Source: Riptortus pedestris (Eukaryota > Arthropoda > Insecta > Hemiptera > Alydidae). From it: DNA of 64,000 bases. Below the pieces are notes generated by a model. The model ran no database searches. It worked only from the letters and a program-made list of their open reading frames with translations, and was not told the DNA's origin. Made by a program: the position numbers and the translations under genes. Shown piece after piece: positions 44,447 through 56,451 of the stretch (position 1 is the first letter of the stretch; every line of letters begins with the position of its first letter). Location: NCBI GenBank assembly GCA_019009955.1, contig CM032230.1:22222501-22286500 (forward strand). Direction: 5' to 3'.

Positions 44447-45313
44447 AAATTTTTTCTTCAAATGCCCATCGATCCTACCCAGGAGATGGCAAAAAGGAGG
44501 ATCGTTTATATATATATATATATATAAAATTGCCCATTAACGCTCCAGCGGTCTTAACTTTTGTTTGACCGTGACCGTTACCAAACTCCATACTTTAAGG
44601 AAGATCACTTTCGTAAATGGCTGAAATCGGACCAGTGGGAGGGAGAGTTAGAGGAGAGGAATTTTGAAATATCGAAATATCTTCGTTATTATACGTCGGA
44701 TCAAAATATTGTATAGAATCAATATTATTGCAAATTAAATGATCTATAAATATTGTTCTATACCTATTGTCCGTATCATGAATATTAACCGAGAAATTTG
44801 GATTATATAGTTTTCCCCTTTTAGTCAACCCCCACTCCAACTAGTGTTATATTAATTAAGCTGTTACATCATGAACCTAATCATTACAAGGTTAAATAAG
44901 AAGTATTCCTTTCATTGAACTTTCACTATGTGAGATATAAACAAATAAGTACTGTTGAGCCCTCCCCCCATTTGTTCATGGGTTTCTAAAATTAAAGTAA
45001 CTGAGATTATAATTATTCTGATTCATTAAAAATTACAGCTCTAGCTACAGTAAAAGTTTTAATAAAATTAATATATTATATTTAGACATATTTCATTAAT
45101 GGTTTTTCTTGCCGGTGTAGGATTCAGGCAGGCCTGTTGGTTTACAATTCAGACGCTACCCGTTTAAGAGTTATTAACTTGTAAATGAAAGATTTCTCAT
45201 TACCGTTAGTATTATTCATTAATTCGCGGTGGTGTTACCAGTATGTATATTTATGTATGTGAACTTTCGCGAGGGAAATATGCTTAATTAACGCATAACG
45301 TGATGGAATTTTT
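44447..45313 (+). mobile_element. Family A, long subfamily, 5' end missing
   Basis: Starts at ATTTTTTCTTCAAATGCCC, has a short TA tract (44509-44525), the core, the long-subfamily tail, and CGAGGGAAATATGCTTAATT. The 3' hairpin is decayed. Confidence 0.8.
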
Positions 45314-46022
45314 ACAATGACAGAAATTCAGGTTCCATGCTTAACCAAATAGCCAATAACCAATAGTAAATGAACAAAAAAATTTGTTTTCTCATCAAGC
45401 GCTCTAGCAACTACTATAGCATTAATTTTCGGAGTTTGAGCCAAGAATTTTTGATGAAAATATTCTGCTTTTTGGAGTAATTCGTTGATTTATATTCACA
45501 TATGTTCGTTTCTAATGATAATAAAAAAAAATCACATTATTTTTATGGTTATTTCACGAACTAACTAAAAATTAAGAATTTAGAAGAATAAGGTCTTCTG
45601 TGTATTGAGGTAATTAATTGTGGCCGGCCTTAACACCTTTAAAATAAACACTTCTTTTATTATTATTGTCTACTAGGTAGTAAACATGTAATTAAAAATA
45701 TGTACATTACATTTCTTTCATAAATGTTTTACATAGCACGTTTAAACCACAATAAAAACAACTTTGGACGCCATTACATTGCTAAGTACAGTGTTACTTA
45801 ATTTAATGAGATATTTTAATACTGCGAAGTAAAGAGGAAAAGAAATTTGAGCAAGCGTTATAGTATTAGTAGTACTAATAGTATAATAGTTAGGACTAAA
45901 TAAATGACGCATTTGAAAGGTCTAGAAGATAGCTACGAATCGGTCCTTTGCAATTTTGAGGTATCTCTAACGCTTTTAAACATCTTTCAATCGCGGCCCT
46001 CATATACGGGACACGCCGATAG
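45314..46022. other. Unassigned AT-rich stretch
   Basis: No repeat family or domain recognised. Confidence 0.35.
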
Positions 46023-46462
46023 AAAAACGTCAGTCACGCAGGGGCAGCGTAAACTATGCAGATTTCCCATGTAAAGTAATACAATAGAGAAATCTCCATA
46101 CGAGTGTCGATCAGTTACGAAAACAGCCTAGTCAGCCGGCGTTAGCCAGTTATGGAACTAGCTTTCGGCAGGAACCATAGCTCGTTATAATAAAAATGCT
46201 AAGATCTCGGTTAATATTCAAGATATAAATTAAATATATATAACAATATTTATAGTAAATTTAATTAGCAATAAGATTGATTCTATAGAACTTTTCGATG
46301 CAATGTATAGTAACGGAGATATTTCGAATTTTTGATAATCCCCCCCCTCCCACTGGTCCGATTTCAGCCGTTAACGAACTTATCTTACTTTTTACATAAA
46401 ACGATTAAATACCGAGTGTGGTGACGATTAAACGAAAATTGCGACTGCTAGAGTGTTAACAG

Positions 46463-46513
<51 letters not shown>

Positions 46514-46640
46514 ATATAGTTTTGAACGGAGCTCATTTTTATCTCCTGTGTAGGATCGATGGACTTGAAGAAATTTTTCGAAAATCGCGCCATGAGAACG
46601 ACCCCAATAGGTGATTTCCCTTGGGGGAAATTTGCTAAAA
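46023..46640 (-). mobile_element. Family A, full-length short subfamily
   Basis: The edges are AAAAACGTCAGTCACGCAGG and GGGGGAAATTTGCTAAAA. The TA tract is 46465-46517, with an internal duplication near CAGCCTAGTCAGCCGGCG. Confidence 0.88.
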
Positions 46641-46928
46641 TGCTGTTAACAAAAAAAAAATGAAATACCTTAATCGCATATTCTGTAACATTTTATCTCA
46701 AAATAAAATAATCGATAAAAAATTTTGACGTGAAATAATAGAGTACAAGGTTGACATACAAATAATCAACTTAACCTACTTGGCAACGTCAGTATTAAGG
46801 CCTCCCCCAGTGAGGACAATCACAACGAACGAAAGAAGGTAACGAGCACTTCAGAAATGTACGTAGCAATCTATATTTAGATTTAGTAAATATATACGCA
46901 AGTAGACACTTATTAATATTCTATCTAG
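46641..46928 (+). repeat. Repeat D, right part
   Basis: Matches 640-895 through CAAATAATC, CCTCCCCCAGTGAGG and CGAGCACTTCAGAAATG. Confidence 0.55.
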
Positions 46929-47356
46929 TAAAAAAGTAGGTCACGCAAGGGGCAGCGTAAACTAAGCAGATTTCCGACGTGAAGTTTTACAATAGCGAAA
47001 TTACACGAGAGCCGAGCAGTTAAGGAATGTCCGAACTAGCTTTTGGCGGGAAAGTCACTCGTCCGTTAGCCGCCCAGATTTAATAAAAATGCAAATATCT
47101 CGGTTAATATTCAAGATAGATAATAAATAACAATATTTATAGTAAATTTAGTTTGCGAGTTTTAATTTTAAGTGATTCTGATCAATTGTTCGATTCGACA
47201 TATAGTAACGGAGATATTTCAAATTTTCGAAAATCCTCCCCTGTAAACTCCCCTCCCGCTGGTCCGATTACAGCCGTTAACGAACTTGATCATTCTTTTT
47301 ACATAAACGAGTTTAGTAACGATCAAAAAAAATTCCGACCGCTAGAGTGGTAACAG

Positions 47357-47393
<37 letters not shown>
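46929..47393 (-). mobile_element. Family A, ends at the TA tract
   Basis: The 3' edge is AAAAAAGTAGGTCACGCAAG and the short-subfamily block is present. The element stops at the end of its TA tract (47362-47392) and the whole 5' end is absent. Confidence 0.85.
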
Positions 47394-47398
<5 letters not shown>

Positions 47399-47748
47399 CA
47401 TATTACATAGTATCACTTATTAAATGTGATTGGACATAACACAAATATTATGAATCTCAATAACTTTTATGGGAAGTTTTATGGATTGAATAGTCTAAAC
47501 CACTTGTGCAGAACACTATTGTACATTGAAGTTAATTGGGATTTTTCATATATAAATCGAATTAAAAATGGTATAAGTATTCAACCCACAATCGTGGGAA
47601 ACTTTTAACTGATTTTCTCTGAGCTAGCCCAACTTGTTTATATCAACATTCAAATATAAATGAACTAACCTAAATGATGTTCAGTAGGTTAACTCCAGTT
47701 TTAGATATATTATTCTAACACTACTTTCTATAGTAAATAGAGATTATA
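47394..47748 (+). other. Possible retroposed segment before poly(A)
   Basis: A 60-codon frame at 47426-47608 (MIGHNTNIMNLNNFYG..., no known domain) is followed by AT-rich DNA and a 52-base poly(A). This order resembles a retrocopied transcript, but no polyadenylation signal stands at the usual distance and no target duplication was found. Confidence 0.3.

Positions 47749-47800
<52 letters not shown>
47749..47800 (+). repeat. Poly(A) run, about 50 bases
   Basis: Uninterrupted A run beginning after TAATAA. Confidence 0.95.
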
Positions 47801-47806
<6 letters not shown>

Positions 47807-48548
47807 GACTAGACATATTTTTGTTATATGCATAAGAATCAGAAATATTATTAAGAGTGCTTTCTGGCCGAGATTTAAATGTATCTGGCCCCAAAGAAGA
47901 AACGGACAAATAGCAAGAAATTGTTTTATAACAAATAAGAAGGGATGTTGGTGTCTTAACTTACGAGAAGGCCTTGTAATGCTAAGGCCTTCACCGTGTC
48001 TCCCTGAACGAATTAAATCAACTCCGCTCCACTAAACTCAACAAGACTGTTCTTACTTTTTAATCTGTTCATTATAATTTTATATTATGTTTTTTAAGCC
48101 TGGTAACTGATTGAAACGTGTATTTTAAAAAAATTATTTTTGATTCCCTAAACTCTCGTTTCTGTTGTACTTACTCCTTAGCAGTCCTCATGTTCAAAAT
48201 TTAAGGAGTTGTTCCATGTTCCATACACGAAAATGAAAACCATTCACTTGGCCCTATAGAATGAATTAAGGAACTAAAATCCCTTACACTGTTACAAAGA
48301 AAATTTTTCTAATGGAAACTAATATGCAACGAATAATAAATAAAAGAAGAAAATATGTTATTATAGAAATAAGTGTAACTACTCAGAGATGATGTGATGC
48401 TGACTGCATAGCTAAATCATCAATCAATCACATGACATTTAAACAAAAGCAATGTTTGCTACAAAGCATAAGCCAATATATATGTATATAGAGAATAAAC
48501 ATTAAAAAGAAAATGAAAGCTTAAAAAATTAAAATAAAAATGAAAGAA
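47801..48548. other. Unassigned stretch
   Basis: A small palindrome AAGGCCTTGTAATGCTAAGG at 47971-47990 lies in otherwise featureless AT-rich DNA. Confidence 0.35.
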
Positions 48549-48991
48549 AAAAAGTCCGTCACGCAGGGGCTGCTTAAACTAAGCAGATTTCCCACGTAAA
48601 GTCATACAATGGAAAAATCTCCATAGGAGAGCCGAACAGCTACGGAAACGGCCGACCTACCTTTTGGCGGGAAACTCACACGTGCGTTACCGCTCAGATT
48701 TAATAAAAATGCAAATATCTCGGTTAATATTCAAGATAGAGAATAAATGTATAGAACAATATTTATAGTAAACTTAATTTGCAGTAAGATTGGTTCTATA
48801 CAATTTTTTGATCCGACGTATGGTAATGGAGATATTTCGAAAATCCCCCCCTCTAAACCGCCCCTCCCACTAGTTCTATTTAAGCCATTAACGAACTTGA
48901 TCTGTCATTTTCCATAAAACGTTTAAATATCGAGTTTGGTAACGATCAAACAAAAATTGCGACCGCTAGAGCGTTAAGGGACAACAAATAA

Positions 48992-49058
<67 letters not shown>
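48549..49058 (-). mobile_element. Family A, short subfamily, ends at the TA tract
   Basis: The 3' edge AAAAAAAGTCCGTCACGCAG is intact. The core is followed by the TA tract (48996-49057), and repeat B starts immediately after it. Confidence 0.88.
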
Positions 49059-49059
<1 letters not shown>

Positions 49060-49063
<4 letters not shown>

Positions 49064-49348
49064 TAGAGGACTTGGCCTTCTTATCGATCCTTATCAATTG
49101 GTTCTTCTAGCATCCAGCATATTCCAGAGATATCATAAAATAACTCTGTTAGCATAAAAACTACAATAAAGGAAATAAATGATATATTGTTTGAAGAGGC
49201 GTCCTCCTTCAGATGTCGGGAGTTAAAACTTGAATGCTGTCGTAAATATGTATATCATAGCTCAAAATTGCTTACATCCACATTGTGGCTGTCATCACCG
49301 CCTGCCTACATTTATTTATTAATGTTTTTCTAAAATCATGTTTTTTTT
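49060..49348 (+). repeat. Repeat B, longest copy
   Basis: TAGAGGACTTGGCCTTC, AAAATAACTCTGTTAGC, CCTCCTTCAGATGTCGG, CATTGTGGCTGTCATC and the ATTTATTTATT tail. Matches: 18001-18056 (left), 57655-57872 (right) and 5110-5425 (right end). It has no coding content I recognise. Confidence 0.65.
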
Positions 49349-49404
49349 TATGAGATTTCCTTCAAGGGAAATCAGCTATTGAGGTTGTACTCATACAACT
49401 GCCG
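49349..49404 (+). mobile_element. Family A, solo 5' end
   Basis: GAGATTTCCTTCAAGGGAAA and GCTATTGAGGTTGTACTCAT, then unrelated DNA. Confidence 0.75.
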
Positions 49405-50263
49405 AAAAAATTATAAAAAAGGGAATTATTAATAAAATTTACACTTCATGAATAGAATAGAAACTACAATTTTAATAAAGTTTATAGGTATGAAAGTATT
49501 TAAGCAAGGGAATTACGGGATTAATTTATTTAATAGCCTTTTACTATATCACTAGACACTTTTAATAAAATTAAACGCTTTGATCACTACATTATAACTC
49601 TCCCCCTTCCGGAAAAAAAGCTGATGTAACTTTTGTGAGGAAATCTACCTGACAATAGCGAGGTGAGAATAATGCCTTGGAGTGGAGCCAGTTCCGGGGT
49701 AAAATATGACAAGAGAGATGTTCCATTTGCCATAAACTACATTCCCTCTTGTCGCCCAAAGATAAAATGCTGATGAAGGGCTAAAATATGGGACTGGCGA
49801 TGAATTGATTGGGGGAAAGAGGGTCGGAGTTGCAATACTCCCAAGTGAACTTTCCCACCGACTCCTGATTTGTCATCCGTGTTTTCGATTTTATTCGAGC
49901 GATGACAGGCTGATGGCCTCAGATACATCTTATAAAAAAATAACAGTGGAGTGATTTAGAGGGAGAAGAGACCGAATTGAATATATGTCTATCAATGGTA
50001 AATGATTCGAGAGAAGGTGGAGAGAATTGATGGAAGTCGAGTTGGACCTCAGCCAGGCGACATGGAAGTAGTAAAAAAAAAAAAATCCTTTATTCATCGA
50101 AAGCACTCAATGCAAATTATTCATATGGAATAAACTCATATCGATAAAAAAAGCGAGATAGACATAAAACATATTATCTTGGCGATGGCGTATCTAATTA
50201 CTTGCGTGTCTCACAAATGAAGTACTGGATAATTGTAGGCAGAATGGAGTGCATCATATTAAA
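49405..50263. other. Low-copy DNA; block shared with 55 kb
   Basis: 49698-49830 (ATAAAATGCTGATGAAGGG, GAATTGATTGGGGGAAAGAG) has a diverged partner at 55105-55235. The block is GC-richer than its surroundings. No open frame with a known motif. Confidence 0.4.
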
Positions 50264-50325
50264 ATTCGGTCAAGCAGGGGCTGCGTAAAGTAAGCAGATT
50301 TCCCCACCTACTGGTATGATTCACT
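50264..50325 (-). mobile_element. Family A, solo 3' end
   Basis: ATTCGGTCAAGCAGGGGCTG, GTAAGCAGATTTCCCC and CTACTGGTATGATTC only. Confidence 0.65.
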
Positions 50326-50811
50326 ACTGGCCTCATCTTAACATATATTCATTACTTCTTCTTCATTAGAAAGACTGCTTTAATGTAAAATACAGAATAC
50401 AATTGTGTTCTTACAACTGTACATCTTTCCCAGGTACTTTACCCATTTACTTATTTCTCAACTGCCTTATAATGTTAAACTTGGCGAACAAAGATTTATA
50501 ATATTTGCAATGCGGACACATTTCTTGAACATTAAGCTTTTGAAAAGCTTCAAATGGTGTAAAAAAAAATCATAGAGATGAATATATGAATTTGGAGAAA
50601 CAAAGTCCTAAAAAATAGATTGGATCCAATAATTATAGATAATCTCTAGTTATTTATTTTAAAAAATTAGGAGTTTTATGAATTATTTAAAACAATATTA
50701 AAAGCGAGAATAATTGAGTTTATTAAAGTAGAGAAGGACCTGCCCCCTCCATCACAGCAGTCTGCTTGGACTGACTAATAGTAATTATTATCCACTATGA
50801 ATATACTAATA
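50326..50811. other. Unassigned AT-rich stretch
   Basis: No feature recognised apart from the small palindrome AAGCTTTTGAAAAGCTT at 50535. Confidence 0.3.
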
Positions 50812-51395
50812 CAAAGTCAGGCATGCAGTGGCTGTGTTGACTATTTCCCAATCTCTCGAATAACTAATTGAAGAAAGAAAAAAATCTAATAACTCTCTTA
50901 ATATATGAATTACGAATAAATGTATAGAGGTACAATTGTCAATCATCAATATTTTAACAATTCAGGTCCTATCTATCTCTAATTTCATTAAAATAGAAAT
51001 ATGAACATTAGATTTGAATTAAATACTGAATATCGTATAGGCCAAATAAACATATTCGAGTCAAGACAGAAAAATCAATTGATGACATCACACTCTGCAT
51101 GTCTCGCTTAGAATAACAAGGGAATGGGGGTTATAGAAGGCTGAAAAATAAAAAAAATGCGAATATCTGGGTTAAAATATAAAATATAGAGAAAAAAATA
51201 TACAGTATATTATAGATAATCCAAACTACAATAGGATTGGTTCTACGCACTTTATAATAAGGAGATATTTTGTATACTAGAAATCGGCTCCTTTCTGCTT
51301 GTCCGATTTCATCTGTTAACGAACTTGATCTTCATTTCTACAAAAAACGTTTAATATCGGGTATGGTAACGATCAAACTAAAATTGCGAACGTGG

Positions 51396-51444
<49 letters not shown>

Positions 51445-51573
51445 ATTTTGAACAGACCTCATTTTTGTCTTCTACTGAGTAGGTTCGATGGACATTTCAA
51501 GAAATGTTTTGAAAATCCCATCATGAGAACAACCTCAAATGCTGATTCCTCTGAAAGAGAAATCTACTAAAAC
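50812..51573 (-). mobile_element. Family A, long subfamily, diverged
   Basis: The 3' edge is decayed (AAAGTCAGGCATGCAGTGGC). The microsatellite is mixed GT (51395-51422) and TA (51423-51444). The 5' end reads AAAGAGAAATCTACTAAAA. Confidence 0.75.
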
Positions 51574-51663
51574 AGATATGTACTACCAGTCTTGGCTCAG
51601 GTTGCTCAGTAAGAAACATAACAAGAGTTGTCTTTAATAAACTATAATAAATAACTAAGTGTG

Positions 51664-51750
51664 TTATGTTTTGTTTGATCGTTAACAAAATCTATATTTA
51701 AACGTTTCATGTAAATTAAATATCAAGTTCATTAACGGCTGACAAAGGAG
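51664..51750 (+). mobile_element. Family A scrap
   Basis: TTTTGTTTGATCGTTAAC to CATTAACGGCTGACA only. Confidence 0.6.
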
Positions 51751-52094
51751 TCTCATAACGGTCAAACGTTATCCTAATAAAACCAAATGGTGGCTTCTAG
51801 AAAGGTAACAATTAAAACAGGCCTCCTTATTGACATAACCTAAATAGAAGAATTGATGAGCATAAGAATACTCTTTTTTTTAAAAAAAAAAAAAATAGCA
51901 TTATGGTTACAATCTTGATAGCTTACCACATTTGAAAAATTGAAATTAGGCTTTGCAGTTATAAATTAAATACGGTTTACTTTTACTTAAATTGAAAAGT
52001 CTAGATCGACCAAACTGGATAGATCAATATCAAACAGGACATACCGGGTGTTTGAAAAGAATATACATATTACTAAGTGTTATAGTCTAGTTTA
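51751..52094. other. Unassigned AT-rich stretch
   Basis: No feature recognised. Confidence 0.3.
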
Positions 52095-52343
52095 TATTAT
52101 ATCGACTAGATGTGAGCTTGTCTTCTGGTAACCATCATACGTCTGACTTGGTGAAACTTTTTCTTCAAGAAAACGAGGGCGGTAAGGACTCTTTTCTTTT
52201 AATTCCAATTGCGAATATTCTACTAATTCCAAGGATCAGTTTGGTTACCTCAACCGCCTGAGATTGAAACGTTTCACCTCGTTCACGGAATTACACTTCG
52301 GAAACTCCAGAAGACAAAATGATATCTGCTGCGGAGTACCCAT
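52095..52343 (-). pseudogene. HTH-domain transposase-like fragment (DUF4817 type), decayed
   Basis: On the minus strand an ATG at 52343 starts MGTPQQISFCLLEF, then NSVNEVKRFNLRR before a stop. Further on, another frame reads RPRFLEEKV. The pattern Q-..CLLEFxxxNSVxxVxRxF..RxxF, then a GRPRVSEE-like stretch, is what I know from the DUF4817 helix-turn-helix module attached to Tc1/mariner-like sequences in insects. The middle is shifted and no DDE domain is visible. The assignment rests on conceptual translation by eye. Confidence 0.5.
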
Positions 52344-52736
52344 TTTAAACATATTACGGCTACCAATCAAAAGAGAAGACAACCTACATCAAGTGGCTGT
52401 AATACAAACTAGACTGTTTTCGTTTCCCCAATAACCGAGGCCCCAGCGATAGTTTTGACAAAATAATACATTGTAATAATACAAATATTTTTTTGAAACA
52501 TTAGGAATTAAAGATAGGTTCAGAGAAATAGTGTAATTTCCATATGAGAGTTGCATATCTCAGAATTAAGCGGATCAAGAAACTTACAAACTGACGATTC
52601 CCCTTCTCCTGTAATAAAGTCATGCTGGAAGGACATCTCTATTAATTTAAAAGTAGTTAATACACTAACAATATAAATATCCTTATTTCTCACAGAGCTT
52701 CTGTGACAGGCTTGAATCGAGTTTAGCTGCAATCGG
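52344..52736. other. Unassigned stretch
   Basis: No recognised feature. A 70-codon minus frame at 52520-52732 has no motif. Confidence 0.3.
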
Positions 52737-53276
52737 TTAAAAGTCTGTCAAGCAGGGGGTGGGTTAGCTAAGTAGATCTCACACTTTCGTCACGAATTTG
52801 CGTTTATCTCAAGACGCATAAGTTCAATGAGAACAATATTTGGTACTTATCCTTCAAATGAAGTGCTACATAGTGTAGCAGAATATTGTTATTATGACAA
52901 GAGCGTCAACAAATAAAAAACCGCTAATATTTCGGTTAATATTAAAGTAGTGAAAAAACGTACATTCTAGCATTTATAGAATATCACATTTACAAGGAGA
53001 TTGATTCTATACACTGTTTGCTTAATAACGGCGATTGTAACAATTTTCGAAATACTTCGTCTCTAAACCCCTCCTCCCCCCAGGCAGATTTCAGCCGTTA
53101 ACGAACTTGATCTTTCGTTTTACATAAAAATTTTATACATTGAGTTTGGTGAGAACCAACATATACTACATAATAGTAGGTGAGTGAGGTGGTGGACATT
53201 TTAAGAAAATTAAAAAAAAGTTACGACTTAAGAACTACTTCGGTGGCTAATTCTTTCAGAAGAAAACTGTAAAACG
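52737..53276 (-). mobile_element. Family A, diverged, no TA tract
   Basis: The 3' edge is AAAAGTCTGTCAAGCAGGGG. AACAATATTTGGTACTTA marks the long subfamily. The core and CCGTTAACGAACTTGATC are clear. The region after the core is degraded and lacks the microsatellite. Confidence 0.75.
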
Positions 53277-54369
53277 GCGGAGTGAAAGTTCAAATTAGAA
53301 TGGAAGTTTTAATAGCCTTAGGTCATTAATTTCATTATGAATTATCGGGGTTTTTGAGGATTTTACTTTAAATGCATCCGGGCTCTGTTGAAACAAAACT
53401 TGTTTCGGCCAATAATCACATTTAACTATACATGGAACTCTCCAATTACGGACAAGGACAAATTGATAAAAAGTTAGTAGATATTACTGGATTAGTGGAT
53501 ACCAAAGGAAACCGATTATGACGTGCCCAATATTAGAAAAGGGAGAGGGCTGGTGGGAATGTTATGGGAGAGGGAGGGAATACAACACTAACCCCATATA
53601 GGCTTAGGTGGAAATGAAGTTAGCAACTCCTCGACGAACCGAGGTTGTGGTGTACACCTCTCCTCTCTTCCAATCCAGTTAGCCGCCGATATTTTTGATT
53701 TCTCTAATTCATCCGGAGAGGAGGAATCCACTGCCAGGAGAAGTTCATAGCTCCAAAGCAAGTTTTCACGGAACAAAGCGGCTCAAACTCGCCCAACCTC
53801 AAGGACAGGATTGCAATAAATCTAAGAAGGGAGATCTTAATTTTTAGCGTGCAAGTCTAATTAAGATCTCAGTAATTTATAAAATATTGAAATTCTAAAG
53901 CAGGGATTTAACCAATAATGAGATTAAGAACTTCAAAAGTGAACACTACCACAATGATTTAGTTTATGATAGAAACCTTGAAAAAAAAAAAAACCATACA
54001 ATTTCATTCAACAATAAAAGATATATTTCTTACTATTGTATCATCAGTATCGTACAGATTGGGAGTAATACAAAATAAAATTTCCAGAATTATAACAACA
54101 GATGCATAACAATTATAACCGATTTGTTTTTCGTTAATATTATAAATAGCATTAGTTCATATTTTATCCTGAGTTAAAAAAAAAGAAGTCAGGCAATGGA
54201 AAACTATTTTTGGCCTGTAAATATGACGGACGATCAGGTCAGTCGTTGGTCATCTCTTTGGTATACCTAGGAACGTGAGCTCTAATCTGATAGAATTTAT
54301 TTATTGACGAAATCATTAAAAATAATCCTTAGTCCCATCCATCTCCATTAGTAAGAAAAATTGGACATA
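53277..54369. other. Low-copy DNA, partly GC-rich
   Basis: 53530-53830 is GC-richer, with a 62-codon minus frame at 53588-53776 of unknown meaning. 54250-54345 (GACGAAATCATTAAAAATAA, TCCTTAGTCCCA) is a weak SINE remnant. Confidence 0.35.
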
Positions 54370-54593
54370 GGGGCTCAAGTTGGCCATGTGAGTTAAAGCG
54401 TTGACCTTTTATCTTACATGGTAAACCTAGAGTAGCGAGTTCGATTCCTGCCTGGGAAATAGGAATTTATTTAATGACGGAATTCATTAAATAAAATCCT
54501 TATTCTCACCCTGGCTAGAAAAGGGCGGTAACCTGTAGATAACCCGTCCCAGTTAGCCTAAGTTGCAAAATGTGGACGTTACTAAATAATATT
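54370..54593 (+). mobile_element. tRNA-derived SINE, full length (plus-strand reference)
   Basis: Head GGGGCTCAAGTTGGCCATGT. The A-box-like region TGGCCATGTGAGTTAAAGCG and the B box AGTTCGATTCC are separated by a long variable arm, as in type II (Leu/Ser-like) tRNAs, so the head probably derives from one of these. The body carries CACCCTGGCTAGAAAAGGGC. The tail ends GTGGACGTTACTAAATAATA. Confidence 0.88.
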
Positions 54594-54654
54594 CAGAAGA
54601 TGACAAAGAATAACCCAGTGTGTCATTGAGTTAAATTACGTCGAGCAGTTTTTA

Positions 54655-54853
54655 TTATTATCTAATAACTTCCACTTTATGCAACTAAGACTAATTAGGA
54701 CGGGTTATCTACAGGTTAGCATCCTTCTCTTGCCAGGGTGTGACTAAGGATTATTGAGATTTTCATTAGATAAATTACTGATTGGCCAGAGGAGAATCAA
54801 GTACAAGATTCTAGGTTGACCTGATCGAACTCACATGGCTGACCTGAAACCCA
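54655..54853 (-). mobile_element. tRNA-derived SINE, diverged, inverted beside the previous one
   Basis: The minus strand runs from GGGTTTCAGGTCAGCCATGT to TTGCATAAAGTGGAAGTTAT. Together with 54370-54593 it forms a tail-to-tail inverted pair with about 60 bases between. Confidence 0.75.
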
Positions 54854-55627
54854 CGATGGGTTTCAAGAACAATAAAGTAAATGAAGTATTTATGTCAAAG
54901 AACCGATAATTCTGGTACTGGCTGACTAATCGATGAGTAAACAGATTAAGCCGGCACTATTTCATAGTTTTGGCAAGCCCTTTAAATCAAAGCGGTCTTC
55001 CTCTGGATCAAAACATCTTAAGTGAATATATGACCCTCTTGTTAGTGGGATAGCACAAGAGGGGACAGAGAATAAAATCCAGGAACCCCACCATCATTTA
55101 GTATAAGAGATGGGAACAGGGGTTCCGTTTTACCATAAAATTGATTCGCTCATTTCGGCAAAAGATTAAATGCTGATGATGTAAATAAAATATAAGGGTC
55201 GTTGAGAATTGATTCGAGAAGGGGAGGGGGGAGGACTGGAGAGGAAGTGAGGGGCGGAGACAAGGAGCGGAAGATGCACGACTTGGGGTGAAAAAGCGGA
55301 GAGGTCTGGGAGGAAATATGCTCCGGGTGTGAGAGGGAGGCCAAATAGGAATCAGGACAAGACAAAGGAGATTTAGAGCTAGGACCATTCGCCCCATCGA
55401 TCTAGCCTCCTCTTCTTAATCTACTCTCTCCGTACCCCACAAACTAGGAGTCGCCATCTACCCACTCTTTCCTTACAACTTATACCTGCGATTTACTCAG
55501 ATAACACAACAGAAAACTTCGAAGCACTGCAATTCCAAGTAAATCGTTTGAAAAAGAAAAAAAAAATACATGTATAAATTAAAAATAACAAAAGCAACGT
55601 TCAAAATGGAAATCACAACAGGACGTG
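54854..55627. other. Low-copy DNA; block shared with 49.7 kb
   Basis: 55105-55235 (TTACCATAAAATTGATTCGCTC, in part, and ATTAAATGCTGATGATG) is the partner of 49698-49830. 55205-55330 is purine-rich. The 99- and 71-codon minus frames here are low-complexity by-products. Confidence 0.4.
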
Positions 55628-56404
55628 AAAAAAATCCGTCACGCAGGGGTTGCGTAAACTAAGCAGATTTCCAGCGTGAAGATTAATAATAGATAAATCT
55701 ACATACCGGTGCCAAACACCACCGTGAATATTAAATGAATAAATACAAACGATAATAAGAAACCTCCCGAAGGAAAGCATCTGAAATGTAATTAACAAGG
55801 TCTGCCAACTTCTTACCGAAAAAAAAAACAATTACTGTAATATATCTGAATATAACGTATTAATTTGATTGAAAACTGTTTACTATATAATGCACTGCAA
55901 TTTATAATGAATCAAAACAATTTTTATCACAATTAAATTTAAGTAGTCCAAAAAAATAAAAGGGGGGGGGTGGTTAACAGAACATATTTGCATGTATCTC
56001 GCATAATAAATGTCTCTTGAAAACAATATTTTAGAGCTTTGAATGATGTGATTCATTACATAACCGAGTACTGGCCTTCTTCGCCTGTAACATGAGTAGA
56101 AGTGGGGGTTTGCTGAAGGCTGAAAACTGCAAATGATTAATAATAAAGATAAGGAATAAATTTATATAACAACTAGATTGATTCTATACATTTTTTCTAT
56201 CCACCGTATAGTAACAGAGATATTTCGAAAATCCTCCCCTCTAAACCCCCCCTCCCCCCTCCCATTGTTCCAATTTCAGCCATTAACGAACTTATATTTA
56301 TTTTTACAAAAAGCGTTTAAATATCGAGTTTGGTAACGATCAAGCAAAAATTGCTACAGCTAGAGCGTTAAAACACACACACACAAACATATGTATGTGT
56401 ATAA

Positions 56405-56451
<47 letters not shown>

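Noticed and set aside
49760..49790. CTGATGA as another hammerhead core
   Set aside because: No GAAA box or closing stem follows at a usable distance.
54370..54455. Possible tRNA gene
   Set aside because: The A and B boxes are recognisable, but the stems do not close and the same sequence heads at least nine dispersed elements. It is a SINE head.
55098..55397. 99-codon minus-strand frame rich in P, S and L
   Set aside because: It lies over a purine-rich plus-strand stretch; composition explains it, and an overlapping frame is open too.
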